A stretch of 64,000 nt of DNA from Rhizobium sp. 007 (GTDB taxonomy: Bacteria; Pseudomonadota; Alphaproteobacteria; Rhizobiales; Rhizobiaceae). The DNA lies in NCBI RefSeq assembly GCF_015353075.1, contig NZ_CP064187.1, positions 3,492,501-3,556,500 on the forward strand, read 5' to 3'. Made by a program: the position numbers and the translations under genes. A model generated the notes under the pieces. It was not told where the DNA came from, did no database searches, and worked only from the letters and a program-made list of their open reading frames with translations. This document shows, in pieces, positions 1-12,576 of the stretch (positions within the stretch are counted from its first letter, which is position 1; each line of letters starts with the position of its first letter).

Positions 1-208
1 AACGCCGGTAAAAATTGCCTTCGGCCATGGTTCCGCCCTCACAAGATCACAATCGGGTGGTCTCAGAAGGACGCATGATTCACGCAGGCATGGGCGCTAG
101 ATTGCGCCCTGCGGCGTGATTTGACTTCCATGCCCGAAATATGCACATCTTTCGGCCCAGCCGGAGCAGCCCCGAGTAAGCCCATGAAAGGACGCGGATA
201 AAACTGCC

Positions 209-2140
209 ATGATGACGGAGAAGATGATGATCCGCTCGTTGGGTAACGAGCCTCCGCTTCTCGCCGATGGCAGGCGCGCACCCGACAAGCGTGAGGTTTC
301 TTTACGCTGGCTTTCGGGCACGTTCCTCACTGGCATCACATCGAGCGTGCTGATGGGTGTCGCGCTCTTTGCCGCCCTTGATGGCCGGCAGCAGCTGGCG
401 ATCCCCGCCGAGGCCTTTGCCAGCATCAATACCCATGAAGATAGCGCCGTTACCCGTGGCGGACGGCTGATCGCCCCCGCGATCGCCGCCAGACCTTCGG
501 ACCGGGCGATCATGGAAGTGTCGACGGTCGTCCATGACGGTGACAAGGAAATCGTGCGCCGCCAGCCCTTCTCGCATGTAAAGATGCGGCTCGCCGCCAA
601 TCACGTGGCGACCGAGGATTATCCGGATTTCGACGCGCTTGCGATCTTCGCGGCCGATGAGGCGCAGCCCGCACCGGCCGCACGCACCGGCGCGATTTAC
701 GGCTCGGACGTTGAATCCGAGGTCAGCCTCAAGACCGTTCCCTTCCCAACCGGAAAGAGCGACTTTCAGGCGGCGCCAGGCATGACTCTGGATGAAGTCG
801 AGGAGAACGTCCGCTCGAACGGTTCGGCGCTGACTGACGGAGCCACTCAAGTCGCGGCGCTCTACTATGTCGACCCTCAGCGCTTTTCGAACGAGGACAA
901 CGATGTCGATCTGACATCTGGCCTGTCGGCCCGCGTTCTCGAGCAGAACATGACGGTGTCTGCGCCGGAATCGATCACGCCGCAGACCGAGGAATTTGCC
1001 GACGACATCGTGCCGGCCCGCCAGGATGTCACCATCGTCAAGGCGCTGATGGATTCCGGCTATCCCGAGCCGCAGGCGAAGATGCTCTCTGCCAACCTCG
1101 CGCCGCCACTCGGCAGCGACGAGCTTGCCAAGGGCGACGTCCTGCGTGTCGGCATCATCCAGAAGGGCGAACAGGCCAAACTCATCCGCGCCAGCGTCTA
1201 TCGTGGCACGCGTCATCTCGTCACGATCGCTCTCGATGACAAGAGCCGCTTCGTTGAGGCAAGTGAACCGCCTAGGCTTGACGCGATCGCGACTGCCTTC
1301 GATGACAATTCGCTATCGGTTCCCGCTGGCCAGAACCTGCCGCGCGTTTATGACGGCATTTATCGCGCCGCTCTTTCCTACGGCATGACCAAGGATATGA
1401 CGGCGCTGATCATCAAGCTGCTTGCGGCAAACGTTGACTTCCAGGCGCAATTGAGGGCGACCGATTTCCTCGAGGCCTTTTTCTCTGTCGCCGATTCGAG
1501 CGGCCGCGCGACGCCGAATTCCGAACTGCTTTACGTCAATGCCCGTTTTGGCGATACGGTGACACGCTTCTACCGCTTCCAGGATGCGGACGGAAACGTC
1601 GATTACTTCGATCAGGACGGCAAGAGCATCCGTCAGTTCTTGCTGCGCAACCCGGTGCCGAACGGCATTTTCAAGTCCGGTTTCGGTATGCGACGCCACC
1701 CGATCCTGGGTTTTGCCCGCATGCATACGGGCGTCGACTGGGCCGCTCCCCGCGGTACGCCGATCATCGCGACCGGCAATGGCACGGTCGAGAAGGCCGG
1801 CTGGGATTCTGGCGGCTATGGCAATCAGACGATCGTCCGTCATGCCAATGGATACGAGTCCTCCTACAACCACCAGAGCGCCATTGCCAAAGGCATCGTG
1901 CCCGGAGCCAAAGTTCGCCAGGGCCAGGTGATCGGCTGGGTCGGCACCACCGGCGAATCCACCGGACCGCATCTGCACTACGAGATGATCGTCAACGGTA
2001 CCAAGGTCGATCCGCTCCGCATCCGCCTGCCGGGCGGCAAGTCGCTGGCCGGCGAAGCACTGGCTAAATTCCAGGACGAGCGCAAGCGCATCGATACGCT
2101 CCTGAATAACCAGCCGGTCGATCAGATCGCCAGCAAGTAG
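209..2140 (+). CDS. M23 family zinc metallopeptidase
   Basis: Probable membrane-anchored peptidoglycan endopeptidase of the LytM/M23 type, acting in the periplasm. A hydrophobic segment at about residues 34-58 anchors or exports it. A long middle region (about 60-480) shows no motif I recognise. The catalytic domain lies at about 490-600, with zinc ligands in MHTGVD (His506, Asp510) and HLHYE (His588, His590), so it should be active rather than a degenerate LytM regulator. The start is uncertain: two ATGs stand in tandem at 209 and 212, but the ATG at 227 has a GGAG six bases upstream and may be the true one. It converges on clpB. Confidence 0.9.
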   Translation: MMTEKMMIRSLGNEPPLLADGRRAPDKREVSLRWLSGTFLTGITSSVLMGVALFAALDGRQQLAIPAEAFASINTHEDSAVTRGGRLIAPAIAARPSDRAIMEVSTVVHDGDKEIVRRQPFSHVKMRLAANHVATEDYPDFDALAIFAADEAQPAPAARTGAIYGSDVESEVSLKTVPFPTGKSDFQAAPGMTLDEVEENVRSNGSALTDGATQVAALYYVDPQRFSNEDNDVDLTSGLSARVLEQNMTVSAPESITPQTEEFADDIVPARQDVTIVKALMDSGYPEPQAKMLSANLAPPLGSDELAKGDVLRVGIIQKGEQAKLIRASVYRGTRHLVTIALDDKSRFVEASEPPRLDAIATAFDDNSLSVPAGQNLPRVYDGIYRAALSYGMTKDMTALIIKLLAANVDFQAQLRATDFLEAFFSVADSSGRATPNSELLYVNARFGDTVTRFYRFQDADGNVDYFDQDGKSIRQFLLRNPVPNGIFKSGFGMRRHPILGFARMHTGVDWAAPRGTPIIATGNGTVEKAGWDSGGYGNQTIVRHANGYESSYNHQSAIAKGIVPGAKVRQGQVIGWVGTTGESTGPHLHYEMIVNGTKVDPLRIRLPGGKSLAGEALAKFQDERKRIDTLLNNQPVDQIASK

Positions 2141-2143
2141 TCC

Positions 2144-2170
2144 AAAAAAATGGCGGCCGGAGCCGCCATT
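2144..2170 (-). terminator. Rho-independent terminator of clpB
   Basis: On the minus strand a 9-bp perfect stem (AATGGCGGC / GCCGCCATT) with a TCCG loop runs directly into a seven-base T tract, 22 bases after the clpB stop codon. On the plus strand the hairpin lacks a good T tract, so it mainly serves clpB and only weakly the peptidase gene. Confidence 0.85.
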
Positions 2171-2192
2171 AGCTTTCCCGGACGCCGGTCTC

Positions 2193-4796
<2,604 letters not shown>

Positions 4797-5079
4797 ATTC
4801 TACCTCCATGGATCGCCCTGCCCTTATAAGGCACAGACCGATGATTGAGATTGAGCTCCCTCAAAAGGCGAGCCGTTGCTTCATCCTTTTTGGAAATTGG
4901 ACGAAGCATTCGAGGAGGAATATGGGATGGATTTTCGCGAGTTTAAAGAGCCCGGAACCACGAAACCCGGGCCGAAGAATCCTCCGCGAACGCGCGGCGC
5001 GGGCTGATGGCACGAACGTTCAAGACCCGATTGTAGCGCTGCTGGTATGCGTTGCAGCTTCCTAAACAGCAGAGCCTTG

Positions 5080-5676
5080 ATGACCCTCGAGCAAACGATT
5101 GCATTTCTGACCTTTTCAGTCGTCGGCGCCATCACGCCCGGCCCCAGCAACGTCATGATCATGGCGACCGGCTCACTCGTGGGTTTGACACGCGGCCTGC
5201 CATGCGTGCTCGGTGCTGCCTTGGGAATGTCGTCGCTATTCTTCTGTGCGGGCCTCGGCCTTGCGCAGTTGTTTCTGCTTTATCCGCTTACGCTAACGAT
5301 CATGAATCTGATCGGCGCTGCGTTTCTGTTTTGGCTGGCCTGGAAGATCGCGACCGCGGACGTGACGCAGGCGAAAGGCGACACGAAAGCCGTGAGCTTT
5401 CTGCAAGCGGCGGCGTTTCAATGGATGAATCCGAAGGGCTGGCTGGTTGCCGTGAGTGGGATTGCCGCCTACTCCGGCGCATCTCCAGGAAGCGCTTTCG
5501 GCTTGGCCGCAACCTTCGCAGTTCTATTTTTTGTGGCAGCTTTCCCAAGCGGTCTCGCCTGGTTAATGGCCGGGGCATTGATGCAGAAACTGCTTCAAGA
5601 CGCGCGCATTGCGCGCGCCTTCAATATCGTGATGGCAATCATACTCGCCGGCTCTGTCGCGACAATATTCGTGTGA
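5080..5676 (+). CDS. LysE/RhtB family exporter
   Basis: Inner-membrane exporter of the LysE/RhtB family, which typically expels amino acids or homoserine-type compounds; the substrate is unknown here. The family signature GPSNVMIMATG lies near residues 20-30 and there are five to six hydrophobic helices over 198 residues, the usual length. I start at the ATG at 5080 because homologues begin close to MTLEQTIAFLTFS; the frame is open back to 5047 but those residues look non-native. It is a single gene between clpB and a convergent DUF4167 gene. Confidence 0.85.
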   Translation: MTLEQTIAFLTFSVVGAITPGPSNVMIMATGSLVGLTRGLPCVLGAALGMSSLFFCAGLGLAQLFLLYPLTLTIMNLIGAAFLFWLAWKIATADVTQAKGDTKAVSFLQAAAFQWMNPKGWLVAVSGIAAYSGASPGSAFGLAATFAVLFFVAAFPSGLAWLMAGALMQKLLQDARIARAFNIVMAIILAGSVATIFV

Positions 5677-5692
5677 GCCGGAGACGGCAGCC

Positions 5693-6367
5693 TTATTCCG
5701 TAGCCGCTTCGACCAGAGCCGGTGCTTCGGCGGAAGCAGCCTCGCCTTCGCCTTCGGCGCGGCGCGGACGGCGCGGGCGGTTGCTGGCGTTACGGCGGCG
5801 CGGCTGGCGTTCGCGCTGCGGGCCGCCTTCTTCCTCCATGGAGACTTCGGCCGGAATGCCTTCGATATCCGGCTGAGGGCCGGTTCCGTCGTTGGTATCC
5901 TGAGCCGGGGCCGGTAGAGAAGCGGGAGCTTCTGCGCGCTGTTCGCGACGATGCTGCTCGCGCGGCGGCTGAACGACGACGGCATCATCGCCGTCTACTG
6001 TATCCAGTTCGTCGCCATCGCGCTCGCCACCTTCGCGGTCGGTATATTCGTTCCGATCGTCGCGCTGGAAACGTTCCTGCATCTGCGTCTGGGCGGCCGC
6101 AATGATGCGGTAATAGTGCTCTGCGTGCTGCAGGTAGTTCTCGGCTATGACGCGGTCACCGGAGCTCTGGGCATCGCGGGCAAGCTGCGAATATTTTTCA
6201 GCAATATGCTGAGCCGTACCGCGGATCTTCACGTCGGGGCCGGAGCTGTCGTAGGTCCGAGTCAGCGGATTGCCACCCTTGCGGTTGAAATTGTTGTTGT
6301 TATTTCCGCCGCCGTTATTGTTACTGCCACGCCCTCGACCGCGCTTGTTCTGCTGTCCTGGCCTCAT
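5693..6367 (-). CDS. DUF4167 domain-containing protein
   Basis: Cytoplasmic protein of unknown function, 224 residues. The N-terminus is a low-complexity Arg/Gly/Asn stretch (residues 1-32, including runs of Asn), followed by the conserved DUF4167 block at about 45-100 (VKIRGTAQHIAEKYSQLARD and onward, with YLQHAEHYYRI). The rest is acidic and then Arg-rich (RPRRPRRAEGEG). The basic RGG-like ends suggest RNA or nucleic-acid binding, which is inference. It is typical of Rhizobiales and often lies next to prmC, as here (340 bases away, same strand). Confidence 0.85.
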   Translation of the reverse strand: MRPGQQNKRGRGRGSNNNGGGNNNNNFNRKGGNPLTRTYDSSGPDVKIRGTAQHIAEKYSQLARDAQSSGDRVIAENYLQHAEHYYRIIAAAQTQMQERFQRDDRNEYTDREGGERDGDELDTVDGDDAVVVQPPREQHRREQRAEAPASLPAPAQDTNDGTGPQPDIEGIPAEVSMEEEGGPQRERQPRRRNASNRPRRPRRAEGEGEAASAEAPALVEAATE

Positions 6368-6707
6368 AGATCGTTCACCTGAATTCGCTGTTTGTGTGGA
6401 GTTATGGCACCAACCGCCGTGGCCGGTAAACCGGCTCAGGGCCTTCGTGCCGCAAGCATAATGCGCCTTCGCGCCGACCTGCCGCTTGTTCTCAAGTCAT
6501 ATTGACTGATTCACGCATTGGGTCGTGTTCAACCTTTGAAACTCTCGTTTAAAAGAGTGGACCCCCGAGGCCGACCAAGTACCGAACGAATCGACGTTCC
6601 TTCTTGACTGCCCAACGCGTGAGGGCAACCTATATCGCTTCCCCGGGAAATCCAAGCCTTTTCTTCGCAATAGCAGTAATGTCCTGTTCAATGCTGCAAT
6701 TTGTCGC
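6368..6707. other. Intergenic gap between prmC and the DUF4167 gene
   Basis: A 340-base stretch with no supported gene. It must hold the leftward promoter of the DUF4167 gene, but no -35/-10 pair stands out. It is more AT-rich in places than the flanking genes. I see no T-tract hairpin, tRNA or recognisable riboswitch. A small RNA cannot be excluded from sequence alone. Confidence 0.5.
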
Positions 6708-7580
6708 TCAAGCGATGGGTGCGAACACGAGCACCCGGTCATTCTGGCCATAATCCTTTGCGGATTCGACGCATTTGAAACCTGCGGCCTCGAAGACCGC
6801 CGTCACGTGATTGCGCTGGTCGTAGCCGATTTCCAGTCCTATGACGCCGTTTGGCTGCATGAACCTGGCAGCATCCTTGGCTATCGCTTTGTATGCGTCA
6901 AGCCCATCGGGGCCACCATCCAGAGCTGCCGCCGGATCAAATTTCGTCACTTCAGGAGCGAGATTGTCGATGACATTGGAAGCAATATAGGGCGGATTTG
7001 AGACGATTGCGTGAAACGTACCGTGAATGTTTTGAAACCAACTTGATTGCACAGTCTCAAACCGTTCCTTCAATCCGTTTCTTGCAGCGTTTGATTCAGC
7101 CGTCCTGAGGGCATCTGCAGATACATCGCTTCCGATACCCGACGCTCCCGGAAATTCGCTCAAAAGCGCAAGGCATATTGCCCCGGTTCCGGTTCCTAGA
7201 TCAAGGATATGGAGATGTTCCTCCGTCTTTGCAAGGGTTCTTAAATAAGGAAGCATCGTATCGACGAGAATTTCCGTATCTGGCCGCGGCTCCAGCGTCT
7301 CGGCGGAAAGCGAAAGCGGCAGACCGTAAAATTCACGCTCGCCGAGAATACGGTGGACCGGCTCATGCGCTAGCCGTCGTTCCACAGCCGCCGGGATCAG
7401 CGCCTCTTTATCGGCAGCGACGGGCTCATTACCGCGTGATAGCATTTCGCTCGAGGAGAACTTCAGCAATCCGGCGACGAGCAGTCTTGCATCCGTTGCG
7501 GGATCGGCGATACCGGCTTCGGTGAAGCGGCGGCGGACTTCGGCGAGAACTTCAGAAACCGTCGGCCGCGCTCCGGTCAT
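6708..7580 (-). CDS. prmC: Peptide chain release factor N5-glutamine methyltransferase
   Basis: Methylates the Gln of the GGQ motif of release factors, using S-adenosylmethionine. The SAM-binding motif [10 protein letters not shown] lies at 126-135, the substrate-binding NPPY signature at 195-198, and the N-terminal helical domain covers 1-95. Its 290 residues are normal for PrmC (HemK). The ATG overlaps the end of prfA by 4 bases (ATGA type), so the enzyme is translationally coupled to its substrate, release factor 1. Same operon as prfA. Confidence 0.97.
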   Translation of the reverse strand: MTGARPTVSEVLAEVRRRFTEAGIADPATDARLLVAGLLKFSSSEMLSRGNEPVAADKEALIPAAVERRLAHEPVHRILGEREFYGLPLSLSAETLEPRPDTEILVDTMLPYLRTLAKTEEHLHILDLGTGTGAICLALLSEFPGASGIGSDVSADALRTAESNAARNGLKERFETVQSSWFQNIHGTFHAIVSNPPYIASNVIDNLAPEVTKFDPAAALDGGPDGLDAYKAIAKDAARFMQPNGVIGLEIGYDQRNHVTAVFEAAGFKCVESAKDYGQNDRVLVFAPIA

Positions 7581-8656
7581 TGCTGCTCGCCAAGCTGAGC
7601 CAGTTGGCTTGCCTGATAATCGGCAAGCAGGGCGTCCACCACTTCATTGATCTCGCCTTCCATCATCCGGTCCAGCTTGTAGAGCGTCAGATTGATGCGG
7701 TGATCGGTAATGCGGCCCTGCGGGTAATTGTAGGTGCGTATCCGCTCCGAGCGGTCGCCGGAGCCGACCTGGCTCTTGCGATCGGCGGAACGTTCGCTAT
7801 CGGCCCTTTGCCGTTCGGCATCATAGAGCCTCGAACGCAGTACCTGCATCGCCTTGGCGCGATTCTGGTGCTGTGACTTTTCCGAACTGGTGACGACGAT
7901 GCCCGTCGGCAGATGCGTGATACGGACCGCGGAATCCGTGGTGTTGACGTGCTGGCCGCCTGCGCCGGACGATCGCATCGTATCAATACGAATGTCTTCC
8001 GGCCGGATCTCAATGTCGATTTCTTCGGCTTCGGGCAGCACGGCGACCGTTGCTGCCGACGTATGAATGCGCCCACCCGCTTCCGTTTCGGGCACGCGCT
8101 GCACACGATGCACGCCGGACTCGAACTTCAGCTTGGCGAAGACGCCCTTGCCGGTGATCGTGGCGATAATTTCCTTGTAGCCGCCGGCTTCGCCCTCGCT
8201 TGCGGAAAGGATTTCGACCTTCCAGCCATTCGCCGCGGCGAAACGCTCATACATGCGAAAAAGATCGCCTGCGAAGAGTGCGGCCTCCGAGCCTCCCGTA
8301 CCCGCGCGGATTTCAAGGATCGCGCTCTTTTCGTCTGCGGCATCCTTCGGCAGCAGCAGGATCTGGATTTCCTGCGCCAGCGCCTCGATGCGCTCCTTCA
8401 CATCCGGCAATTCCTGCTCCGCGAGATCGCGCATCTCACGGTCGACGGACCTGTCTTCAAGCAACGCTTCGAGATCGGAAAGCTCGGCTTCAGCCTTTTC
8501 ATAGGCGCGGATCTTGGTGACGACGGGCTGCAGCTCGGAATATTCGGAGGCGAGCTTCACGTAGACGTCCGCCGACGGGCCGGCCGACATCCGCGCTTCA
8601 ATTTCGCCGAAGCGGCGTTCCAGCTCGCGCATCTTTTCAACGGGAAGCTTCGCCAC
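7577..8656 (-). CDS. prfA: Peptide chain release factor 1
   Basis: Class I release factor that reads UAA and UAG and triggers peptide release. The catalytic GGQ is at about 233-235 in [11 protein letters not shown], with the usual N-terminal helical domain and a basic segment ([19 protein letters not shown]) after it. Its 359 residues match RF1. The start codon is GTG at 8656, chosen because the next ATG would remove part of the first helix. It is followed by the overlapping prmC and preceded by ptsP at 28 bases, suggesting a ptsP-prfA-prmC transcript. Confidence 0.97.
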   Translation of the reverse strand: MAKLPVEKMRELERRFGEIEARMSAGPSADVYVKLASEYSELQPVVTKIRAYEKAEAELSDLEALLEDRSVDREMRDLAEQELPDVKERIEALAQEIQILLLPKDAADEKSAILEIRAGTGGSEAALFAGDLFRMYERFAAANGWKVEILSASEGEAGGYKEIIATITGKGVFAKLKFESGVHRVQRVPETEAGGRIHTSAATVAVLPEAEEIDIEIRPEDIRIDTMRSSGAGGQHVNTTDSAVRITHLPTGIVVTSSEKSQHQNRAKAMQVLRSRLYDAERQRADSERSADRKSQVGSGDRSERIRTYNYPQGRITDHRINLTLYKLDRMMEGEINEVVDALLADYQASQLAQLGEQQ

Positions 8657-8684
8657 CCTTCGCTCCGATTCTTCTTATAATTTG

Positions 8685-10952
8685 CTAAAGGGGAATATTG
8701 TGGCTCTCGGCGAAGTGGGCAAGCACCTCGCGCATCGGGGTCGTCGCGTGGATATCGTCCAACGCCTCGTTCATGACCTTCGCCAGCGCCGCGGCATCGA
8801 GACCGAGCAGCATTGCCTTTACCGGCCCGATCGAGGCCGGCGACATCGACACCGAGCGAAAGCCGAGACCAAGCAGCGCCATCGCCGAGATCGGCTTGCC
8901 GGCAAGCTCGCCGCACAATGTCACCGGCGTATTGTTGCGCTCACCGGCTCGCACGATGTCGCGCAAGAGCCTGAGGAACGGCCTGCCCAGCGTATCGAAG
9001 CGGTCGGAAACGCGCGCATTGCCGCGATCCACTGCCATAGCGAACTGGAAGAGGTCATTGGAGCCGACCGAGACGAAATCGACAGCCGCCATCAGTTCGT
9101 CGAGCTGCCAGAGTAGTGCCGGCACCTCCAGCATCGCACCGAACTGCAGCTTGCGCGGCAGACCGTGGCCGAAGCGGGAGAGGTGTTGCACTTCCTTCTG
9201 CAGAAGCTCGCGAACGGCCGCGATCTCGGAAACCTCGGTCACCATCGGCACCATGAGCTTCAGCTCGGCCCCGGCAGCCGCCTTCAGCATGGCGCGAAGC
9301 TGCGTGCGCAAGAGCCCCGGACGGTCGAGCGACAAGCGAATGGCACGCCAGCCGAGTGCCGGATTCTCCTCTTCGTGGCCGCGGAAATAGGGCACAACCT
9401 TATCGCCGCCGATATCGAGCGTGCGGAAGGTAACGACGCGGCCGGCCGCCTGCTTCAGCACGTTGCGATAGAAGATTTCCTGCTCGTCGGCCTTCGGCAT
9501 CGTCGAAGCGATCATGAACTGCAGCTCGGTGCGGAAGAGACCGATACCTTCGGCACCCGATTCCGCAAGTTGCGGCAGATCGACCAGAAGCCCGGCATTC
9601 ATCAGCAGCGAAATCCGCTGCCCGTCCCTCGTCAGCGGCTCAACGGAGCGCAGCGCCCGGAATTGCTCCTGCCGGCGCGCGCGGAACCGGACTTTTTCCT
9701 CGTAAGACCTCTGATGCTCCGGCAACGGCCTCAGATGCACATGGCCGCCGTCGCCATCGATGATCACGGCATCGCCGTTTTCGGCAAGCGCGACAACGCC
9801 TGCCGCCTGGCCGATCACCGGAATGCCCATGGCCCGGGCGACGATGACGACGTGACTGGTGACGGCACCTTCCTCGAGCACCAAGCCGCGCACATTGGCG
9901 CGCGGGTAGTCGAGCAGTTCGGCGGCACCCATGGCGCGCGCGAGGATGATCGCATCACTCGGGAAACCATCACCCGACGTGTGGCCGCTGTAGCCAGTCA
10001 GTTGCCGCAAAAGGCGGTTCGCCAAGTCTTCGAAGTCATGCATGCGCTCGCGCAGATAAGGATCCGTCAGACGTATCATGCGCGCTTTGGTGTCGCTCTG
10101 GACTTTTTCGACCGCTGCTTCCGCCGTCAGGCCGTTGCGGATCGCCTCTTCGAGCTTCCGCACCCAGCCCTGGTCATGTGCGAACATGCGGTAGGTTTCC
10201 AGAACCTCGCGATGCTCGCCCTCCATCGACACGTCGCGGCTCGAAAGCAAGTCGTCGATCGAAATCCGAAGCGAACCCATCGCCTCCGCCAGCCTGCGGA
10301 TTTCCTTCTCCGAATCTTCGTTGAGAAGATTGGTGACGACGATGCGCGGCTCGTGCAGCACGACATAACCGAGCCCGATGCCTTCGTTATAGGTATCGCC
10401 GTTGATCGTGACGGAGCGCGTCAGGTCAAGTTCAAGGCCGGGCTTCGTGATCTTCTTGAGCTCGCCGGTGGCGATCATCTCGGCGAGCACCATCGCCGTG
10501 GTCTCGAGCGCTTCTAGTTCTTCCTCGCGGTAGGTACGGCTCGCCTTGTTCTGCACGACGAGAACGCCGAGCGAACGGCCGGTGCGTAGGATCGGCACGC
10601 CGAGGAAGGAATGGTAGATTTCTTCGCCGGTTTCCGGGAGATAACGGAAAGCGGGGTGCGACTGTGCATCGGAGAGGTTGAGCGGCTGCGCCGAAGCGGC
10701 GATCGTACCGACGAGGCCCTGCCCCATCTTCAATTGCGATAGGTGGACGGCCTCTTTCTTCAGGCCCTCAGTCGCATAAAGCTCGAGAACGCCGTCAGAG
10801 CGCAGCACGTAGACGGAGCAAACCTCGGCCACCATGTTGCTGGCGATCTGCCGAACGATCCGGTCGAGACGCTCCTGCGGCTCCAGCGGCTCCGCCATCA
10901 ACTCGCGCAGCCGCTTGAGCAGCACGCGCGGACCGCCGGATAGGTCTCTCAT
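8685..10952 (-). CDS. ptsP: Phosphoenolpyruvate-protein phosphotransferase, nitrogen PTS enzyme I
   Basis: EI-Ntr, the first enzyme of the regulatory nitrogen PTS. It autophosphorylates with PEP and passes phosphate to NPr. A GAF sensor domain covers about residues 20-160. The EI N-terminal fold follows, with the phosphorylated His367 in EEGAVTSHVVIVARAMG. The C-terminal PEP-utilising barrel contains the LCGELAGKP loop with the catalytic Cys. Its 755 residues fit PtsP, not the shorter sugar-PTS EI. It lies between lysC and prfA, an order I recall from other rhizobia. GAF domains of EI-Ntr are reported to sense glutamine in rhizobia. Confidence 0.95.
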   Translation of the reverse strand: MRDLSGGPRVLLKRLRELMAEPLEPQERLDRIVRQIASNMVAEVCSVYVLRSDGVLELYATEGLKKEAVHLSQLKMGQGLVGTIAASAQPLNLSDAQSHPAFRYLPETGEEIYHSFLGVPILRTGRSLGVLVVQNKASRTYREEELEALETTAMVLAEMIATGELKKITKPGLELDLTRSVTINGDTYNEGIGLGYVVLHEPRIVVTNLLNEDSEKEIRRLAEAMGSLRISIDDLLSSRDVSMEGEHREVLETYRMFAHDQGWVRKLEEAIRNGLTAEAAVEKVQSDTKARMIRLTDPYLRERMHDFEDLANRLLRQLTGYSGHTSGDGFPSDAIILARAMGAAELLDYPRANVRGLVLEEGAVTSHVVIVARAMGIPVIGQAAGVVALAENGDAVIIDGDGGHVHLRPLPEHQRSYEEKVRFRARRQEQFRALRSVEPLTRDGQRISLLMNAGLLVDLPQLAESGAEGIGLFRTELQFMIASTMPKADEQEIFYRNVLKQAAGRVVTFRTLDIGGDKVVPYFRGHEEENPALGWRAIRLSLDRPGLLRTQLRAMLKAAAGAELKLMVPMVTEVSEIAAVRELLQKEVQHLSRFGHGLPRKLQFGAMLEVPALLWQLDELMAAVDFVSVGSNDLFQFAMAVDRGNARVSDRFDTLGRPFLRLLRDIVRAGERNNTPVTLCGELAGKPISAMALLGLGFRSVSMSPASIGPVKAMLLGLDAAALAKVMNEALDDIHATTPMREVLAHFAESHNIPL

Positions 10953-11039
10953 GGCGTCTCAAGCTCCAAAAACAAAAGCAAAGTAACCCGGCAGACGCCG
11001 CGTGACTTCACAACTTAAATGCGGCAGGCCTGCTGGGAA

Positions 11040-12314
11040 TCAATTCTTATCCAGACCGTAGCAGGAATGCAAAGTCCTGACAGCGAGTTCCGCATAAGGA
11101 CCGTCGATCAGGATGGAAATCTTGATTTCCGAGGTCGTGATCGCCTTGATGTTGATGCCCTTCTCGGCAAGAGCCTTGAAAGCGGTGGCGGCAACACCGG
11201 CATGCGAACGCATGCCGATGCCGATGACCGAAACTTTGACCAAGCCCGATTCGTTCTGCACGACGTCGTAGCCGATCTTCTCCTTGTTCTCGCCGAGCAC
11301 CTTGATCGCCTTCTCGACGTCGCCCGAAGGCACGGTGAAGGTCATGTCGGTCTTTGAACCGTCCTCGGAAATGTTCTGGACGATCATGTCGACATTGATA
11401 TGGCTCTCGGCGAGGGGGCCGAAGATCGCGGCGGAAACGCCGGGCCGGTCGGCAAGACGGCGAAGCGAGATCTGAGCCTCATCCTTGGCATAGGCGATGC
11501 CGGTGACTACTTCTTGTTCCACGATTTCATCCTCGTCACAAATCAGCGTTCCGGGCGGATTCAACAAATCACCCATGCCCGGAGCATCGGGATCTTCGAA
11601 AGAGGAGCGCACGAAGGTACGGACCTTGTGTACCATGGCAAGCTCGACCGAGCGGACCTGCAGCACCTTGGCGCCGAGCGAGGCCATTTCGAGCATTTCC
11701 TCGAAAGCGATCTTCTTCAGTCGACGCGCCTGCGGCACGATGCGCGGATCGGTCGTATAGACGCCGTCGACATCGGTATAGATATCGCAGCGATCGGCTT
11801 TGACAGCAGCCGCGATCGCCACCGCCGACGTATCCGAACCGCCGCGGCCAAGCGTCGCTATCCGATTGTCCGGCCCGAGACCCTGGAAGCCGGCGATGAC
11901 GGCAACCTGACCCTCGCCCATGCGCTTAATGATATCGGCACCGTCGATTTCAAGGATGCGGGCAGCGCCATGCGCATTGTCGGTGCGGATCGGAATCTGC
12001 CAGCCCTGCCAGGAGCGCGCATTGATGTCCATGGCCTGCAGCGCGATCGCCAGCAACCCGCAGGTCACCTGCTCACCGGAAGCGACGACCGCGTCATACT
12101 CGCGCGCATCGTAGAATGGTGAATTGGCACCGACCACCTTCGGCGTCCCCTGCACCCAGCCAACCAGCTCGTTAGTCTTGCCGGACATCGCCGACACCAC
12201 CACCGCAACCTCGTGGCCGGCATCGACTTCACGTTTCACATGGCGGGCAACGTTCTTGATGCGGTCCAGATCAGCGACGGACGTTCCGCCGAATTTCATT
12301 ACGATGCGTGCCAT
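11040..12314 (-). CDS. lysC: Aspartate kinase
   Basis: Phosphorylates aspartate, the first step towards lysine, threonine, methionine and diaminopimelate. The nucleotide-binding KFGGTSV is at residues 8-14, the kinase domain runs to about 250, and two ACT regulatory domains fill the remainder to 424, as expected for a lysine/threonine feedback-regulated single-chain enzyme. The gene lies upstream of ptsP on the same strand, with 87 bases between. No lysine riboswitch is seen in the 260-base region ahead of it. Confidence 0.97.
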   Translation of the reverse strand: MARIVMKFGGTSVADLDRIKNVARHVKREVDAGHEVAVVVSAMSGKTNELVGWVQGTPKVVGANSPFYDAREYDAVVASGEQVTCGLLAIALQAMDINARSWQGWQIPIRTDNAHGAARILEIDGADIIKRMGEGQVAVIAGFQGLGPDNRIATLGRGGSDTSAVAIAAAVKADRCDIYTDVDGVYTTDPRIVPQARRLKKIAFEEMLEMASLGAKVLQVRSVELAMVHKVRTFVRSSFEDPDAPGMGDLLNPPGTLICDEDEIVEQEVVTGIAYAKDEAQISLRRLADRPGVSAAIFGPLAESHINVDMIVQNISEDGSKTDMTFTVPSGDVEKAIKVLGENKEKIGYDVVQNESGLVKVSVIGIGMRSHAGVAATAFKALAEKGINIKAITTSEIKISILIDGPYAELAVRTLHSCYGLDKN

Positions 12315-12576
12315 AAGCCTCTACCACAGCAAACGCCGGGAGAGACGAAAGCCAGACCCGGCATGACGGAGCCCTGAAAACAGCATGGCCGAAGGGTCGG
12401 ATAAGCAGTCTGTGGAACCCTTCTAAGGCCTTGCACCCAAGGGCCCAAGTTGCGGCGTCTCTTAGCGAGTTTGAATGGGGGTGGCAAGGTGGCCGTCGAC
12501 TGAAACGGAAAGACCCGCGCGACAATCTCATCCACCTTGAGGAAATCCGCTTATCGCGCATCGGATTCGGTGTAAG

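Noticed and set aside
4797..5079. Search for a heat-shock (RpoH) promoter of clpB
   Set aside because: GCCTTATAAG resembles a -10 box but no suitably spaced CTTG-type -35 box is present, so I did not annotate one.
12315..12576. Looked for a lysine riboswitch or leader upstream of lysC
   Set aside because: No conserved riboswitch core or terminator/antiterminator pair could be seen.
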